Shown: positions 13,361-26,579, counted from the stretch's first letter. The stretch is DNA of 64,000 nt from Castor canadensis (GCF_047511655.1 NC_133397.1:13727501-13791500); one strand, 5' to 3'. Made by a program: numbers and translations. The notes: generated by a model not told the origin, from the sequence alone.

Positions 13361-13547
13361 TCAGCTTAAGGTGAGTGTTGGCTGGGTGGAGAAGGGATTA
13401 GAGGAGGGACAGTAAAGGCTGATGACCTGGGGATTGTGCAGAAAGTTGGAGTAAATGAAACAAAACCAAGAAGTTGGTATATTTTGAGAACCCTGTAGGA
13501 ACTATATGTGTATGGCTCAATGAGCAACAAGTGTAGGATATGGACTT

Positions 13548-13668
13548 AAGAACGGATAGCTGTGGTGCACACCCATAACCCCAGCACTTGGGAATCTGAG
13601 GGATTGTGAGTTTGAGGCCAGCTTGAACAACATAGTGAGCCTTTGTCTCAACAAACAAACAAAAAAGA
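13548..13668 (+). mobile_element. B1-like SINE
   Basis: 7SL-type sequence: ggtgcacacccataacccca, gcacttgggaatctgaggga, agtttgaggccagcttgaac and a caaacaaacaaaaaag tail. Confidence 0.75.
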
Positions 13669-15339
13669 TTTAAAAGTCAATCCTACAAGTTTGGTTTGAG
13701 ACTAAAAACACCCAACATGGTTTTTGAGCCTTTCTTAAGCTACTTTCCACCCTACTTAATGTAATATTCAGAAGTCCCAAGAAGAAAAATACTTTTCCAG
13801 CTAGCTAGTCACTTTACTTTTTAGAAAAAACATATTATCTTTGATAACCAGAGTTCTAGAGACAAAGATGAACCAAGCTAGTAAGATCTGTGAGCCCAGG
13901 ACCAATAGCAGTGCATCAATAAGGAAAAACGAAAAAACAAAATGCTGAGAATGCTGTCCAAGGTGCTGAACCAATTTGTCTAGGTGCTGAGACATTGCTT
14001 CTGATGTCTCTGTGTCAAACTCAGCTCTCTGACCCAGTAGCAGCCTTATCCCCAACAAAGCAAAACCTCAGCTGATTAGCGCACTGGCTACCTGCCTTGG
14101 AAGGTCTATGTGACTCTGACTTTTTGTCAAGAACAGCCTGATTTCTCATCTGGACTTCTGGCAGATTAGCCATAAGCTGCAAGCTCTCTATGACCATAGA
14201 ATTTAAAAATACCCTGCCAGGTAAGCAAATATTTCTTCCAAAAATAAAACTGGCCATCCAACAGAGCAGATAATTTGTTACTATGGATGCTTGATGAGCT
14301 GGAGAAATTAATTCACAAAGATTACTTTCAGTGTACTCAGGTTTCAGGATCCTGGTTTCACCTTTGCAGGAAGTGGTCTGCCTCTGGCATATATGGAGCT
14401 TAGTTCTCTAAGAGGCACATTCTCTGCCACCAGGAGAGCCAAATCTAGTAGGGAAGAAAACACATTACAAGCACTGTGCTGTGGTCTATATTTGTTAGAA
14501 AATAAATGCATCAATTTTCTAACATTTTCTGGGTAGGTAGGAAAATGACCTTGACCTTGATGATCAGGTAGCTATCAGATGGACAGAAAGGAAGATGGTC
14601 TGCATTGATGACAGCATCACAGGGGTGTAAATGTCCACTGCACATTTGGGAGACAGTGAACACCTGGCTTAGCCAGTTGCATGGCTTCTCATCCTCCCAA
14701 TCGCCCTTGTGTCCTGTCCAGTGGTGACTGTATTACTTCTCTCATACAAAAGGAAGAAATATCTTTTGAAATATATTGACATTTGGAAGAGAATACTTTT
14801 ATAGCCTCCCCCAAGCACTGCTGACATTGTCTGGAGACATACTTCTTCAAGGTGTAAGGAGGCTCTCAAGACTTCTGGTCCTCAAGTCTCAGCACTGACT
14901 CCTTCAGCTCTTGAGAAGCTTAAGGATGGTTAATAAAATAAGCTCTCTCCCCAAAACAAAGCCTGTCGTACAGGTACAAAAAAGGGAAAATTTAAAAATG
15001 AACAGCAAATGCAGGCAGAGGTGGAAGCATCTGGAAGTGTGAGATTTGATGGCAATCCTGAGAGATTTCAGAGTGAAAATACTCTCAGGAGTTTACAAGA
15101 ACTGTTCACCTAAGATACTTGTTTAAAACTAAATCCTGAGATTTACCTAAAATCCCACTCCACACAATTTCAAAGGGCATTCTGTGGAGGAATTTTGGAG
15201 AATGTATTTTCATTACCTCCATTTCCAGCAGTTACAGGAACTACAAGACTTGTGTAGAAGAAACAGACAAGGGAGGAGGTAAAGCAGGAATACTACAGTC
15301 TCAGGGACCTGGTATGGTCTGGGTACACAAAATCTCTTT
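13669..15339. other. No gene seen
   Basis: Unassigned sequence. The minus-strand frames at 13801-14257 are short and lack homology. Confidence 0.55.
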
Positions 15340-15655
15340 TTTTTTTTTCAGTGCTGTGGTGCCTCACTCTTGCTAGTGACCACTCTGTACTTGAGCCATG
15401 CCCTCAGTCCTTTATTACTTTAGTTATTTCTCTGACAGGGTCTTCTGCTCTTTTCCAGGGAAGTTCTCTCACACTGAAATCCTCCTACTATGTCTCCAGT
15501 GTGCCTGGATATGAACCTCCACATCCAATTTGTTTGTTGAGATGATAGCTAATATTTCGCCAAGCTTGGCCTTGAACTATGACTCTCTTATGTTCCACCT
15601 TTTGAGTAGCAGATGGGATTACAAGTGTCAGCTATCATCACCAGCCCTGGAGGTT
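15340..15655 (-). mobile_element. Composite SINE, minus strand
   Basis: Begins with a T run (complement of the tail). It ends agcagatgggattacaagtg and tcagctatcatcaccagccc, the complement of a 7SL-like head. A poorly conserved middle part holds a caagcttggccttgaactat block. Confidence 0.65.
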
Positions 15656-16138
15656 GACTTTTGAGCTGAGAGAAGAGTGATTAAGAACTTCCTTTATTTG
15701 CAAGTTACCATGCAAGTTAGATCAGTGGGTTTCTAGTTTCCTCCTGGAGTTTGGTATTAATGTAGTTAATGAATATAAGCAGTTAAATAAGTTTATCAAA
15801 ATTATTTAGACTAATAGTCACTGAAGTCATGGTGGCCAAATATAACATGCACCCTTCTAACAGCAAACAACTCGACATTGTGTCCACTCATTGATAAGCC
15901 AAAGGGTGACACTAGGTGTGAACACAGATCACAGGTATTCACAGGGCTCGTGAATGTGGCTAGCTGAGCTCCTCATGAGCTCCCTTCAAGAGAACCCTGC
16001 ATTATAACCAACTTTTAGGCTGTTGTTAAAGGTCCTTTGAGTCACGCACCCCTCCATTTCTCTGTATTAGTCTTGACAACCAAACATGTATTTTATGGGG
16101 CTCTCAACACTCATTTAACTAGGGACAGAGACAGGCAG

Positions 16139-16139
<1 letters not shown>

Positions 16140-16187
<48 letters not shown>
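16140..16187. repeat. (CA)n microsatellite
   Basis: A nearly perfect run of about 24 CA units. Confidence 0.97.
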
Positions 16188-16189
<2 letters not shown>

Positions 16190-18029
16190 TTGAAGGTCCC
16201 TTTGCATCTCCCTCAGCTGTTGTCCATTTGCAATTTGGTCAATGAACAGAAAATTTCCCATTCCTATTTATTTTCTTTGTGCCCCAAATTCTCTTAAGGA
16301 TTGTGTCTTTTTTTTTTTGCACAAGCTTCCCTGGAAGTATCCTCTGGAGATTCTGACTTATCGAACACACACACAATTAGGTCTCTGGTGATGAGCTCCG
16401 GAAGTGCAGGGTTTAAAAAATACTCTGAGAAAAGTTTAATATTGAAGATTTAAAGATTTGTTTTAGTGTTTGCACTGCCTGAAAAATGTACTTAGGTGGA
16501 ACAAGTGTTTCACTGAGCTCACCAAATTTATAAAGAGCTATTGCACTCAAAAGAAAGAATGAAAGAACCCTTATTAGGGTTTCTTAGCATCCCTGGACAA
16601 ACAGGCATGTTTAGGTATCAATCATTTCTGACTTTTTTATAATGGTAGGTGAAATGAGTAAGAGACAGATGGCTCCAAGAGGGGTGCTTTTTGGGAACTG
16701 TGTGTTGTACTTGAAGGAACAGGTGCAGAGAGGTGTAGGGCAGCTGGTACGATTTCCTCAGAGCAGATCCAGCCAGTGTGTACACATGCTAATATGATAA
16801 TTAGCATGCTTATCACTCACTGACCCATTACCTCGTGTAAAATAGAAGTGTACTGTGAACTATATGCATGTACCAAACTTCAATTTGCATTCCACACTCA
16901 AAACTGCTATACAAAAGCGAGACAAAGCAGGCAAAAGAATTTACAGTGACTTTAGCAAACAACCTATGCCACTTGAAAAGAGCTCTGAGTTTGCAACAGC
17001 TGTTACGGATGTAACGGGAGAGTTGGGGTCCACAGTTTTAGGGTCTTGAAGATAAAATTCCAATGTTAGTTGATAATATCTAGAAAATTCTGCAGCTGTC
17101 TTGGGTACAAAATGAAATGAGAAGCCTCGGAACTCTGCTGCACACTGGGATCCCAAGTTTGAGTGGGCTCTGTTTTCCTTTTGAGGAAGCGTGAAATTAT
17201 TTTTACTTAAACGTGCTGGTGTAGCAAAAACCTAGGATTACCATTAATGTTGTGATGTGATGGTGATGACTAAGATCAAATGTTGATGAAGTATATTAGC
17301 TAAATATTAAAAGATAATATCTCAGGGCTTCTTTCTGGTTGTTTAATATTCTAGTCCTAACGTATCAGCACAATTTAAAACATGATTTCCACCTGGACTC
17401 TGTTTGTTTTTACTACAAAGTCCTAGTGGCACACGAAAAGTTTCTGAGAACAGAGTTGTAATGCAAAAGTAGCATTGCATTTGTGAAACATAATTTTCAT
17501 TTTGTTTCTTGCCCCCAAATAAACATCTGAGTCATGGAAAACACTGTTTATTTGAAAACTATGAGACATCAAATATGAAATATAGCTAACATTGACATTG
17601 TTGCTAGCACTTTCCCTTAAACCACCCACAAGTCTTGGACACGTGTGCATGCACACAGAAGAACTGATTGTTCAAGGACTCCTGATGCCTGGAGGACAGT
17701 CTGTTACAAGAATTTGTCTCCCACAACAGCTCTGGAGTGGACAAAAGTCTCATTCCCTGTTATTGATCACAGACAGCCAGCCTGTCCTCCTGGTGATCAG
17801 AGGCAACAATTCATACCCTGGGCTTCTCAGAATCCGTGTCCTGGTGGTGAATCTTGACTTTGAGACAAGGCTACCTGGCTAAATTGAAGCAGGCCAGCAG
17901 TCCCATGTGCTCGTTCCCATTTTATAGAAAGTCTAATTAAAAATTATACATGTGTGCAACTATTTATATATATATATAATTTAACAGATAATCTCTTAAC
18001 ATTTTCTCATTTAGCCAGCTGAGAGGCAG

Positions 18030-18175
18030 CTGTGGTATAGACACATGGCTTGGATTTGAGTCCCTGTCAGGTCTGTGCCTCGAGAGCCCAGTGGGGATTG
18101 GCAAGTCTTTTCTTCTCTTCAAACCTTCACCTCTTCATCTGAGGAAGGACAAAATAGACCCATGATGATAAACCT
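18030..18175 (-). repeat. MIR fragment
   Basis: ggcttggatttgagtccctg, ttggcaagtcttttcttctc, cttcacctcttcatctgagg: reverse MIR. It lies beyond the first CYRIA poly(A) signal. Confidence 0.6.
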
Positions 18176-19024
18176 TTTGCACCTCTGTATTCCTAGGCTT
18201 GACAACTGTTGCCCAAGCAAAACATGTAGCTACCAAATACAGCATCTCTTAAGTTGAATGCTTAATGACTTTGCTTATTGTGTTACCACATTTTCTGGCT
18301 TCCTCCATGGTTTTCGAGTTCCTGGGTTTGAAAAGGTCTTGGAGGCCAGGCAGACTAATTTTGTTCTGATGAGAAAAGCTCCATTCAAGCAGAGGTATTT
18401 TTTTCTGCTTAAAAAGCTCTAAGGAAACAGGTCTTCCTCTCTCTGTTGACTGTCATTTAAATATAGACCAGAGACTCTTTCCTCAACAATTGACTGCATT
18501 TCTTTGTTAAAAAAGTATTTACTCCCTTTGCTTGGAGAACTCAAAGGAATGTTGACCACGAAAGCCTAAAAAGCAATGGTATCTCATCTCTTATTCCTTG
18601 GACTATTGCAAATGATGACAAACCCTGATGTTCCCAGACCCAACCTCCAGGATAATCATTCACAGTCTGGGAAATTCTTCCCTTCTAGCAGATAAAGACA
18701 GTAATAACACAGACCAGACTGAGGACTTCTCTACAAGGTCCAGTTCCTCTACAGGAAGAATGTAGAGGCAGGAGAGAAGGGTCCTGGGACCTAGGATCCT
18801 GGGAGTCACCTGTATGGCCACATTGCCTGAATCTCATTTTTCACTGGAAGTTAGAAAAGGTTTTGAGGATTTTACTCTAAGTCAGCTCTGATCTGCAGAC
18901 AGTATGATTGTAGGCCTTGTAATCAACAAGACAGGTGGGGCAGCACTCACTGGAATGTACTTGTGAAGGGAGCATAAAGTAAAATAAAGTCAGTCATTTT
19001 ATTGGCTCTTAGCCTTACATGGCT

Positions 19025-19130
19025 CTTGGAGATTGTCTGTTTTCATAATACATTTTATAAATAAGGAAGGAGAGATGCAGAATTAAGCAAATTTCCCAAG
19101 GTATTCAGATCAGAGTTTTCATGCTGCAAC
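19025..19130 (+). repeat. MIR fragment in putative 3' UTR
   Basis: cattttataaataaggaagg, aagcaaatttcccaaggtat. It is near the distal end of the putative CYRIA 3' UTR, opposite to the gene. Confidence 0.5.
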
Positions 19131-20104
19131 AAGTTAGAAGTCGGGTTGGGGAGGAATTGCCTTTTGAATACCAGGTAACCAGAAAATGTAAATTTTTGTC
19201 CCTCTAAATTCCCCAAGGTTTCTGGTAATTAATGAAGTGTCTAGACCTGTGGTCCTACACGAATGGTCCATGCAGATAGAGAACAGGGCACCCCTAGGAG
19301 CAGGGGCTCTGTGCCCAGCACTCTGCAGACAACTGAGAGGCTGGCAAACTTACCTATGATCTCAAAATCAGAGCTCCATTTTCCTGTTCCTGTAGGCAGA
19401 GGGTTGACACAGACAGATGTCTGTCCTGACACCAACTCTCTCAAATAGTCTTAGGATAACCACCTTCCCCAGTCCAGCTGTAATACCTACCTAGTTATCC
19501 CACTCTGATACAGATACAGATTAAAATGTAGGTGATTTTCCTCTTGCAAAAGAAAAAGGGAGCATTAGAGGGCTACAAATCCAGACAGAAAGGGAATATA
19601 ATTTTAACAAAACACGTGCAAACAGAAAAGCTGCACGTGTGGTTTGCAGGCTGAGGAAAGAGGGGGTGTGCTGAATTCAGAACATTTGAGTTTGATTCTC
19701 CACATGCATTTTTCTTTTCTTGGATTCTTCTCTCCCTCTGTCAGGATAACTGTTGTGTTTCTTGTATCTGAGCCGACACAGAAAATCGAATACTTTGTGT
19801 TTCTATACACTATACTTCTGAGAGAGATAACACACCTAGAATTAAAACACTACCACAAACTATTAGAAATTTCTGATTGTTACAGGTGTCATGAAAGGGT
19901 TCCGGTAGCCATGATCGAAGTCTCTAAATTTGGCCTTTGGAGAAGGGAGTTTTGTTTTCAGACATCAAAGGTAAGGCTCTCAAGTCAATTTATGCTCTGC
20001 TGGGTTGAGTCAGTCAAGATACAAATTAAGGTCCATATATTTCAGTGACAAGAAGAAATGGTTATGTAAATACACAAGTATTAACATCAATCTGTATTAA
20101 ATTA

Positions 20105-20112
20105 TGTAAACA
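20105..20112 (-). promoter_or_regulatory. miR-30 seed match in CYRIA 3' UTR
   Basis: In the mRNA sense the sequence reads TGTTTACA, the canonical 8-mer site for the miR-30 family. It lies about 50 nt after the stop codon in A/T-rich sequence. Function is inferred from the motif only. Confidence 0.3.
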
Positions 20113-20161
20113 TATACATCTTCTGAGGTCAGCACAAAGATCCTCTTCTCCAAGCAGGGCT

Positions 20162-20225
20162 CTACTGGAGCATTGCTCGAATCTGTTTGGAAGTTGACTC
20201 ATCGTTCAAGTGCTTTGTAGTGAAC
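20162..20225 (-). CDS. CYRIA: CYRIA coding exon 10 with stop codon
   Basis: 64 bp of coding sequence. The acceptor is CTCTCCATTCAG. It completes the Arg codon and encodes [20 protein letters not shown] followed by TAG (complement of 20162-20164). This is the usual C-terminus of the family. The exon continues leftward into the 3' UTR. Confidence 0.94.
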
Positions 20226-20716
20226 CTGAATGGAGAGAGAGTGATGGAGGTCAGTGTGCAAATGGAGCTCTATGAACATTTCTGTGCTGACTTGGCACCC
20301 ATCTTTATCTTGAGAAACGCAACTGATATTTTTACATCAAACACATGGGCTTGCTTCTTTAGACACAGTCACACTTCAGTGTTGCCTGGATTTTCAAACA
20401 GATTCAATATTTGATTCTGTCTTCCAAAGGAATTTTGCATAATGGTTATTAAACTACATTGATTGTTTTCCTATCCAATCAAATAATTACACAGAGGAGA
20501 TATAACCAATCACATTTGTTAGGGAGACTTCACAGGACCGGGTACAGAATCATGACATTGAAGCTATCCCTGCTGAGTCACAAGCTTCAAAATATAAATC
20601 TCCCCAAACTTGAACGTTTGTGGTTCTCTACTTTTGTGACCCTGCTTATCCTCATTGCCACCACAAGGGGGCACAAATGCAGGTGAACAACAAAACAACG
20701 CCCCCATCCCACTCCC

Positions 20717-20732
20717 CCCCCCCCGCCCGATT
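20717..20732. repeat. C-rich homopolymer tract
   Basis: A run of about ten C with C-rich flanks in the last CYRIA intron (G-rich in gene sense), 490 bp upstream of the final acceptor. Confidence 0.85.
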
Positions 20733-20849
20733 CTCCCCCCAAAACTTGGTGAAATCTGCAGCCTCCTATTAACATGATGTAGAATTGTTTATGCAAATAA
20801 TAACACATAGTGAAACCTTGACCATGTGCTGGGTGCTCCATGGAGTTTC

Positions 20850-20990
20850 TATTTTAGTCAAAAAAACTGTGGGTAAGAACATGCCTCACTTTGCCAGATT
20901 AGAAAATTGAGTTGCAGAGAGGTTAAAGGGCCTACTCCACATCACTAGGCTCTTAATTTTGATTTGCGAATGAGGTGTGACTTTTGACTT
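20850..20990 (+). repeat. MIR fragment
   Basis: ccagattagaaaattgagtt and gcagagaggttaaagggcct are the MIR core. Intronic, between exons 10 and 9. Confidence 0.7.
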
Positions 20991-21319
20991 TAACCTAGGT
21001 GTGGCTGCTTTGAAAGCCTGCACTGTTTCCACTTCACAACATGTCTCCAGGAGATTCCAACACTTGATGGGGTTCATGGCCCAGCACAGTGACCCCATAC
21101 CGAGGAAGCTTTGCTAGATTGAATTAAACTGGAAAGCTCAAGATGTTAAAGTCTTCTTCCTGTGTGTACAAAACTATCCTGGTATAAAATAGGGAAAACC
21201 TCGGGTTACCTAGAGACTTTGGAAGGCTCTGATGTTCAACGCTACATGTATTCTGAAGGATGAGGTCTTAGCAACTCAGTAAAACAGCATTAACCTCAGT
21301 GTCTAGACCATTAATTTCA

Positions 21320-21430
21320 TATACATCTCAGTTTGCTCACTTATTAAATGGGAATAATATGTCAGCCTTATGTTAAGTTGTAATGATTAAATGAGACACT
21401 GTGATTAGCACTTGAGTATGAAACCTGAGT
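21320..21430 (-). repeat. MIR fragment
   Basis: ctcagtttgctcacttatta, aatgggaataatatgtcagc, gattaaatgagacactgtga: reverse MIR, intronic. Confidence 0.65.
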
Positions 21431-21754
21431 GCTGCACATCGAAGAGCATTCATCCATTCCACTTTAACTTACTGAACACACTGCACGTATAAACACCGAA
21501 TGGAACTGAGGGAAATTAAAGAATGAGACAGCAGGGATCATAAGCCTTCCGTATTGCAATCCATATTGGGAAGATTTATACAGTAATGCAATTCAACAAA
21601 GAATCACAGCTAAAAAATTAGAATTCCCTCTCTGAAGTGGATTAAGCACATGTGTACTTGGGAAGAGCAGATGTACTTGGGCATTGCTTGTTAGCAGTAA
21701 GGCACTGGAATGAGCCATGGCTACCTAAATACTTAAGCATCCAACAGTATATAG

Positions 21755-21850
21755 CAGGGTTCTCAATTCTGTTGACTTCACATGTGAACCACCTGGGAAG
21801 CTTTAGAGCAAGCAAACAAAAACCAAACACAAAATGGATGCCTGAACTCC
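21755..21850 (+). mobile_element. MER5-like DNA transposon fragment
   Basis: cagggttctcaattctgttg, ttcacatgtgaaccacctgg and gaagctttagagc match the left half of MER5-type hAT elements. It lies in the intron between exons 10 and 9. Confidence 0.6.
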
Positions 21851-22038
21851 TATCTTATCTGTAGAGAGGGAATGATTAAAGAACGGTGCTGATCTGAAGA
21901 GGTTGCTGGGAAGACAACATGTGGTGAAAAATGCAAGGGCCACGCTTGCTATTCTGGCCCTTGTCCCCCAGCAGCACCCACTTTTGCAAAGATCTGAAGG
22001 GGTGCTTGCCCTGTCAGTCTATCCCAGAGCCAGCTCAC

Positions 22039-22109
22039 CTGAGGGCATTCAGCAGCCCCTCCACGCTGTCTGGGGCCTGTTCCTTCAATACCTTTATGCA
22101 GCCTTTCAT
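22039..22109 (-). CDS. CYRIA: CYRIA coding exon 9
   Basis: 71 bp. The acceptor is TCCTCCTAG. It encodes MKGCIKVLKEQAPDSVEGLL and then NAL plus two bases of an Arg codon. The donor is GTGAGC at 22033-22038. It was located by its C-terminal family sequence, since its open frame is too short to stand out. Confidence 0.93.
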
Positions 22110-24059
22110 CTAGGAGGAGAAAGCACAATGTTTGGTCAATTATCCTAGTAATTCTGTCCATGCTAGAGTCTGTCCATCACAAAAATGGCACATAGAAATC
22201 AAAGAGAAATGACCCACAGGTTTTCTTAGCCCCTTGGGTTGAGTTGCTCCTCTGGGCTTCTAGAATGCTCTGTAGGATTGCAAACCATGTTGATTTTAAT
22301 ACTATACTCTAATTGTACATTTTACTTACTTTGGGAGAGAAGCACTTGAGACTTTCCTTGTCTCGTACACTATAATCAAGTGCAGGATACAAATCTTTCT
22401 AATCAGTGTTCAGTTGAAATTTACTAAATGTTTTACAAACGTGGTAATTTTATGTCTCCTACCCACAATATAATCTCTCCTCCAGTTGTTTGACTAGAAA
22501 ACCCTTAACACTTCCTTTTGGTCTTAGGAGAAGTTCACCAACCCCAGGAGGTCTCTTCTTACCTCACTATCCTCACTAGGTAGAGAGTAACCACCACCTA
22601 TTTGTGCTCCCAATCCAACTCTGCATTTATCAGAGAACCTTGGAGAGTTTAGTACACAAATCAATTTGTCTCCCTAACTAGACCAGGAGCTTCTGGAGGT
22701 TAAAGTCTGTGTCTTAAACATCTTTGAGAAGGCTGGGAAAGGGCACTTTAAGAATGTGAACCTTATGGAAGCTAATTGCTTGCGTTTTATCCATGCTTGC
22801 ATGAACTTAGGCAAATTTCTTAGTTTTTTTTTGTGCCCTTGGAATAAAAGTTATTTATAATCTGCCCAGTGGATGAAAATAAATTTATAGAGATCACATT
22901 ATATTACATGTATCCTGTAGTTGCTTTTTTTTTTTTTTTGGCAAATCAAGGATTTTTCTGCAAACAAGACAATCACTCATTTTAAACTCAGATATTCACA
23001 CATTATATGTGCATCCACTGGATTATGGTGTCACTTATAAACATTTTCTGTGGGCACACTTCTGGTATGTCAAAAGTCTAGTCGTAATAAAGGCTTAATA
23101 GAGCCTATAAATTGCAGGCAGTGTTGAGAATAACTTTTGGGTCACATATAGCCTCATCAGGAGTGAATGGCATGGTCATTTAGAGATGTTTGTTGTGGGC
23201 ACTGGACTGGCATACCAAGTCCGTACCACTCTGGTCTGGGATGGCATCAGCCCAGCCAGGGACACAGAGCTTTGGTCTTTTTTCTATTAGGGCTGATAGT
23301 CTAGTGGGAGGAGAGAAACAAATACCCCATTATCATGGTATGATAAGTGTTCTTGTAATACATCCCAGGGGGTAGTGAGAACATAGATGTAGGAAGAGGT
23401 GGAAGAGCTGTGGGTATTCTTGAGGAATTTCTAGTTCTATTTCAGGATGATTAAGGCTGTGGGTGTGAGTAACAAGATGCTGTCAGAGGTGCCATCAGAA
23501 CCCAGTGTGGGTTCAACAGCAGATTAGGAACGTGGGGCCTTTTATTTGTAGGAAATACCCTTGATGGTTGTCAAACATTCTAGAAATGTGGTGAGTATGG
23601 AAAGGGACCAGATAGAAGCAACAATGAAAGAGGAGATCCAGCGAGAGCCCTTCAGGTATGAGGGGTGAGAGAAGCAGTGGGACTGAAGCCCAAGAGGCAG
23701 CAGGAGGGTTAATCTGACTGATAAAATATGAGGGGGAAGAAAACAATCCCTGGGATCTGGGGGATGGCAGTTCTAGGCTTCTGATTTACATACTGGGTAG
23801 GAAAATGAGAAAATACCTAAGAGAGAATTTGGAAGGGGGGACAGGTTTGCGGGAAAAGAAGAATCTTTGGTTTGGGGCTGGCCATGTTTCAGGAGTCTGC
23901 AGGTAGTGGGATCAGTAATTATGAGTGAAATCTGACATTGGGACAGGGATTAAAGAATGATTCCTTATGGATATTTCTTAAGATTTTAAGGAAATCATTT
24001 GAAAACACCACCTCACCTCACTCACCTTCCTTAGCACCCAAGATTAGTATCTATTCTCT

Positions 24060-24290
24060 AAATGGCTTTTCCCCTTGTGGTCCTGGTGATTTTTCTCTGA
24101 TGACTGATAACCTCTGCTTGGAGTACTCTTCTTTTCCTACAGCTTCTTCAAGGTCCACCTCAAATATCACTCTATGTCTTTTCCCATAGGCAGGGTTTTT
24201 CCTCACCTTCATGTACATTCTGTAAACCAGGTCACACCCTTTGTGCATACATATACAATACTACTTCCAGGGCTTTGTAAATCAATGCTT
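24060..24290 (+). repeat. L2 fragment
   Basis: ttggagtactcttcttttcc, cttcttcaaggtccacctca, aatatcactctatgtctttt follow the conserved 3' part of L2. Intronic in CYRIA, between exons 9 and 8. Confidence 0.6.
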
Positions 24291-25503
24291 GTTTTTTACA
24301 AATCTAGTTCTATAGCTGCTGGCTTAGAAGCAGAGTGATGTCTGGAAGAAGACCCTTACATCATGACAGAAAATGATCCATCTCAAATATGTGTCCTGCT
24401 TGGTAAACCTGAGGCTTTCTTAGAGGCACATGCAGAGTTTAGTATGAACAAGTCTTTCTTAGTCTGCATAAACAAATATACTCATTAACATTCTATAATG
24501 CTTATGACCTCAACAGAGGTCATGGTAAATGACATGCAAAGTCAAGCTTTTCTAAGGTTAGGGGTTCAAGTAATAATTGTCCCAAGAGTATTTTTAATTG
24601 TTGACTCTGCAACAAGTTAACAAATGTCTATCATAAATGAAAATGTCTTAAGAGTACCAGGTAATAAACCCAGTTCATAGTTAAGTGATATTTATGGAGT
24701 CATTCATATGTATTTAACTCAACCTGTAGTATGAAAATGTTCAAGCCTCACAAAAAATAAAACATATTTATTAGTATGAATAAATGTCCATAATACACTG
24801 TTATACAAATGAAATACCTATTAAAGTGGCATGAATTGCAGGGTCCTAGTTTGCTAAGCACTTCCACACATATTTTCACATAGAAAGAAGGGATACACGC
24901 ACACACGGCCATATTAACGGTGGTCATGTGTCTATGGTAAGATTATTACACATGCATGTAGTTTTGGTTTCCTACATTTCAAAAAAATTTGTAATAACTA
25001 TTTTCTTGGCAAACAGATAGAATTACCATAAAATTATGAAGGATTTTATAAAGAACTTGGTCTAGCTCTGCTAGGAACCCAGAACTTCAAAATGAGTAAT
25101 TCAACTTATATTTTCATTGGTAAGTTTCCTTGCATCTTTCAGGCATATGGCTCCTCTGGGCATGCAGACTTTTTTTGACACTTGTAGAATGTCAAAGACT
25201 GTTCTGTGCAGACACATGAACAGAACGCCACTCTGACTGAACCGTGTCAGAATAAGACAGGACCAAGAGGTTTGTTCCGTACTTAAAAGGCTTTTCATTA
25301 GTGCATGGGCTGCACTGGGTTGGTGCTGCAGGCAAATGCTGAGCTAAGAGGATGTGTGCTTTGTGCCACCATCGGCACCATGATCAATGCCAAATGACCA
25401 CCCAGCTTCCTCTCCAACCCTTCTCTGTTTGCTGCCCTGCTGAGTCTCCTGCCTTTTCCTGTCACTTGGATATGCATTCCTGGACACTGCATGGCATTCT
25501 TAC

Positions 25504-25630
25504 GTCAATCTTGGATGTCTTGCAGAAAGCCCCCACGGGGTGCACGTGGTCGTACAGGATGATAACCCCCACCATCACCCTCATGCAGAACATCAGCGTT
25601 TCTTCACTCGTAAACCGGCTTCTGTACTCC
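25504..25630 (-). CDS. CYRIA: CYRIA coding exon 8
   Basis: 127 bp. The acceptor is TCTTTTCCAG. It completes the split Pro codon and encodes [20 protein letters not shown] and then [22 protein letters not shown], ending in phase 0. The donor is GTAAGA at 25498-25503. This is the most conserved block of the CYRI family. Confidence 0.94.
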
Positions 25631-26289
25631 CTGGAAAAGAGAAGACGTGGCAGCGATGTCATTTCCTTGTTGGAACATATGAACTTTGGGTTCCACAACT
25701 GGCTACTCTTCTAATCCCCTCTGGAGAACAATCCCGGGCCTGCAAAAACTGGGTTAATATGCTCTTGAAGAGACCCATGATGATAATTCTCCTTGAATCT
25801 ATCCAACCAGCAATTCAGTGAGAAAATAAGGTAAATTAGAGGGCAGTAAATTCCCTTCTGCCCTTCAGCGGCCAGCTCATCATGTACCTCACTCCCCACC
25901 CATCAATCTTGAATATTTTATAGCAGGTCCCTCTGGCTGTCCAAGATTAAAGAGAAAAACGACTTCATTACAGAGAAAAAGAATCAGGCTCATTTCTATA
26001 GAGCAGCTATCATATCTCCAGTCAGAGTAACTTCCTTTGTTAAGGCATCGTGTGCAGATGGAATTGGATTGGCACAGATACCTCAAAGAAATTATGTACG
26101 ATTCATTGACCTGAGTGTATGTGTGAAGTTTGAATTTTTTTCACTTACCTTGATAAGGGCCCTTGGCAGATAATTGAGACCAATGAATTGGCCCTACAAT
26201 GAAGATGATTACTATTCCTGTCTAAGAATAAATCTTAACTTTGGTATAAGTGAAACATTTGAAATTAATGACCTCTTACATTTGAGCAG

Positions 26290-26465
26290 AGCACCAAATT
26301 TTCTAAGGCATCCTTATACATTTGGCCTTCAGAAACACTCTGCAAAGTAGATGTCACTATGGGAACATCACTGGAGGAGGAAACCAAGGAAGGCCCAGGA
26401 GGTCAGGTCACTCATCTGTGGCACAGTAGGGGGTACAGACATAAGTAGACCCCAGACTTTTAAGT
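26290..26465 (+). repeat. MIR fragment
   Basis: ctctgcaaagtagatgtcac, ggaggaggaaaccaaggaag, aggtcaggtcactcatctgt. Intronic, between exons 8 and 7. The 140-codon frame crossing it is not a gene. Confidence 0.55.
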
Positions 26466-26579
26466 ATAGATTTCTCCATAACTGTGCTGCTTCTTCCTTA
26501 CTCTCCTCAAGTTACTTCCTTACTCTCCTTAAGTTACTAAGCTTAGCACTTAGTAACTATTTTACATATAAAGAAATTG

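Larger units (their letters stand above)
15656..18969. other. Downstream flank or distal 3' UTR of CYRIA
   Basis: Holds the (CA)n tract, a MIR and minus-strand AATAAA signals at 17547-17552 and 16267-16272. No coding pattern. It may include extended CYRIA 3' UTR. Confidence 0.4.
18970..20161 (-). other. CYRIA: Likely proximal 3' UTR of CYRIA
   Basis: Sequence directly after the stop codon on the minus strand. The first AATAAA met in the sense direction is the complement of 18998-19003, about 1.16 kb after the stop, followed by a T-rich stretch. Longer 3' UTR forms are possible, because further AATAAA signals occur at 17547-17552 and 16267-16272. A 134-codon open frame on the opposite strand (19644-20048) has no recognisable homology. 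The true end cannot be decided from sequence alone. Confidence 0.45.

Noticed and set aside
16037..16297. 86-codon ORF with a His/Thr run
   Set aside because: The run is the (CA)n microsatellite read as codons.
19644..20048. 134-codon plus-strand ORF
   Set aside because: It lies antisense in the putative CYRIA 3' UTR, has no homology I can see, and is probably chance.
25101..25298. Minus-strand ORF near exon 8, considered as an extra CYRIA exon
   Set aside because: The coding phases of exons 8 and 9 join exactly without it, and its translation does not match the family.
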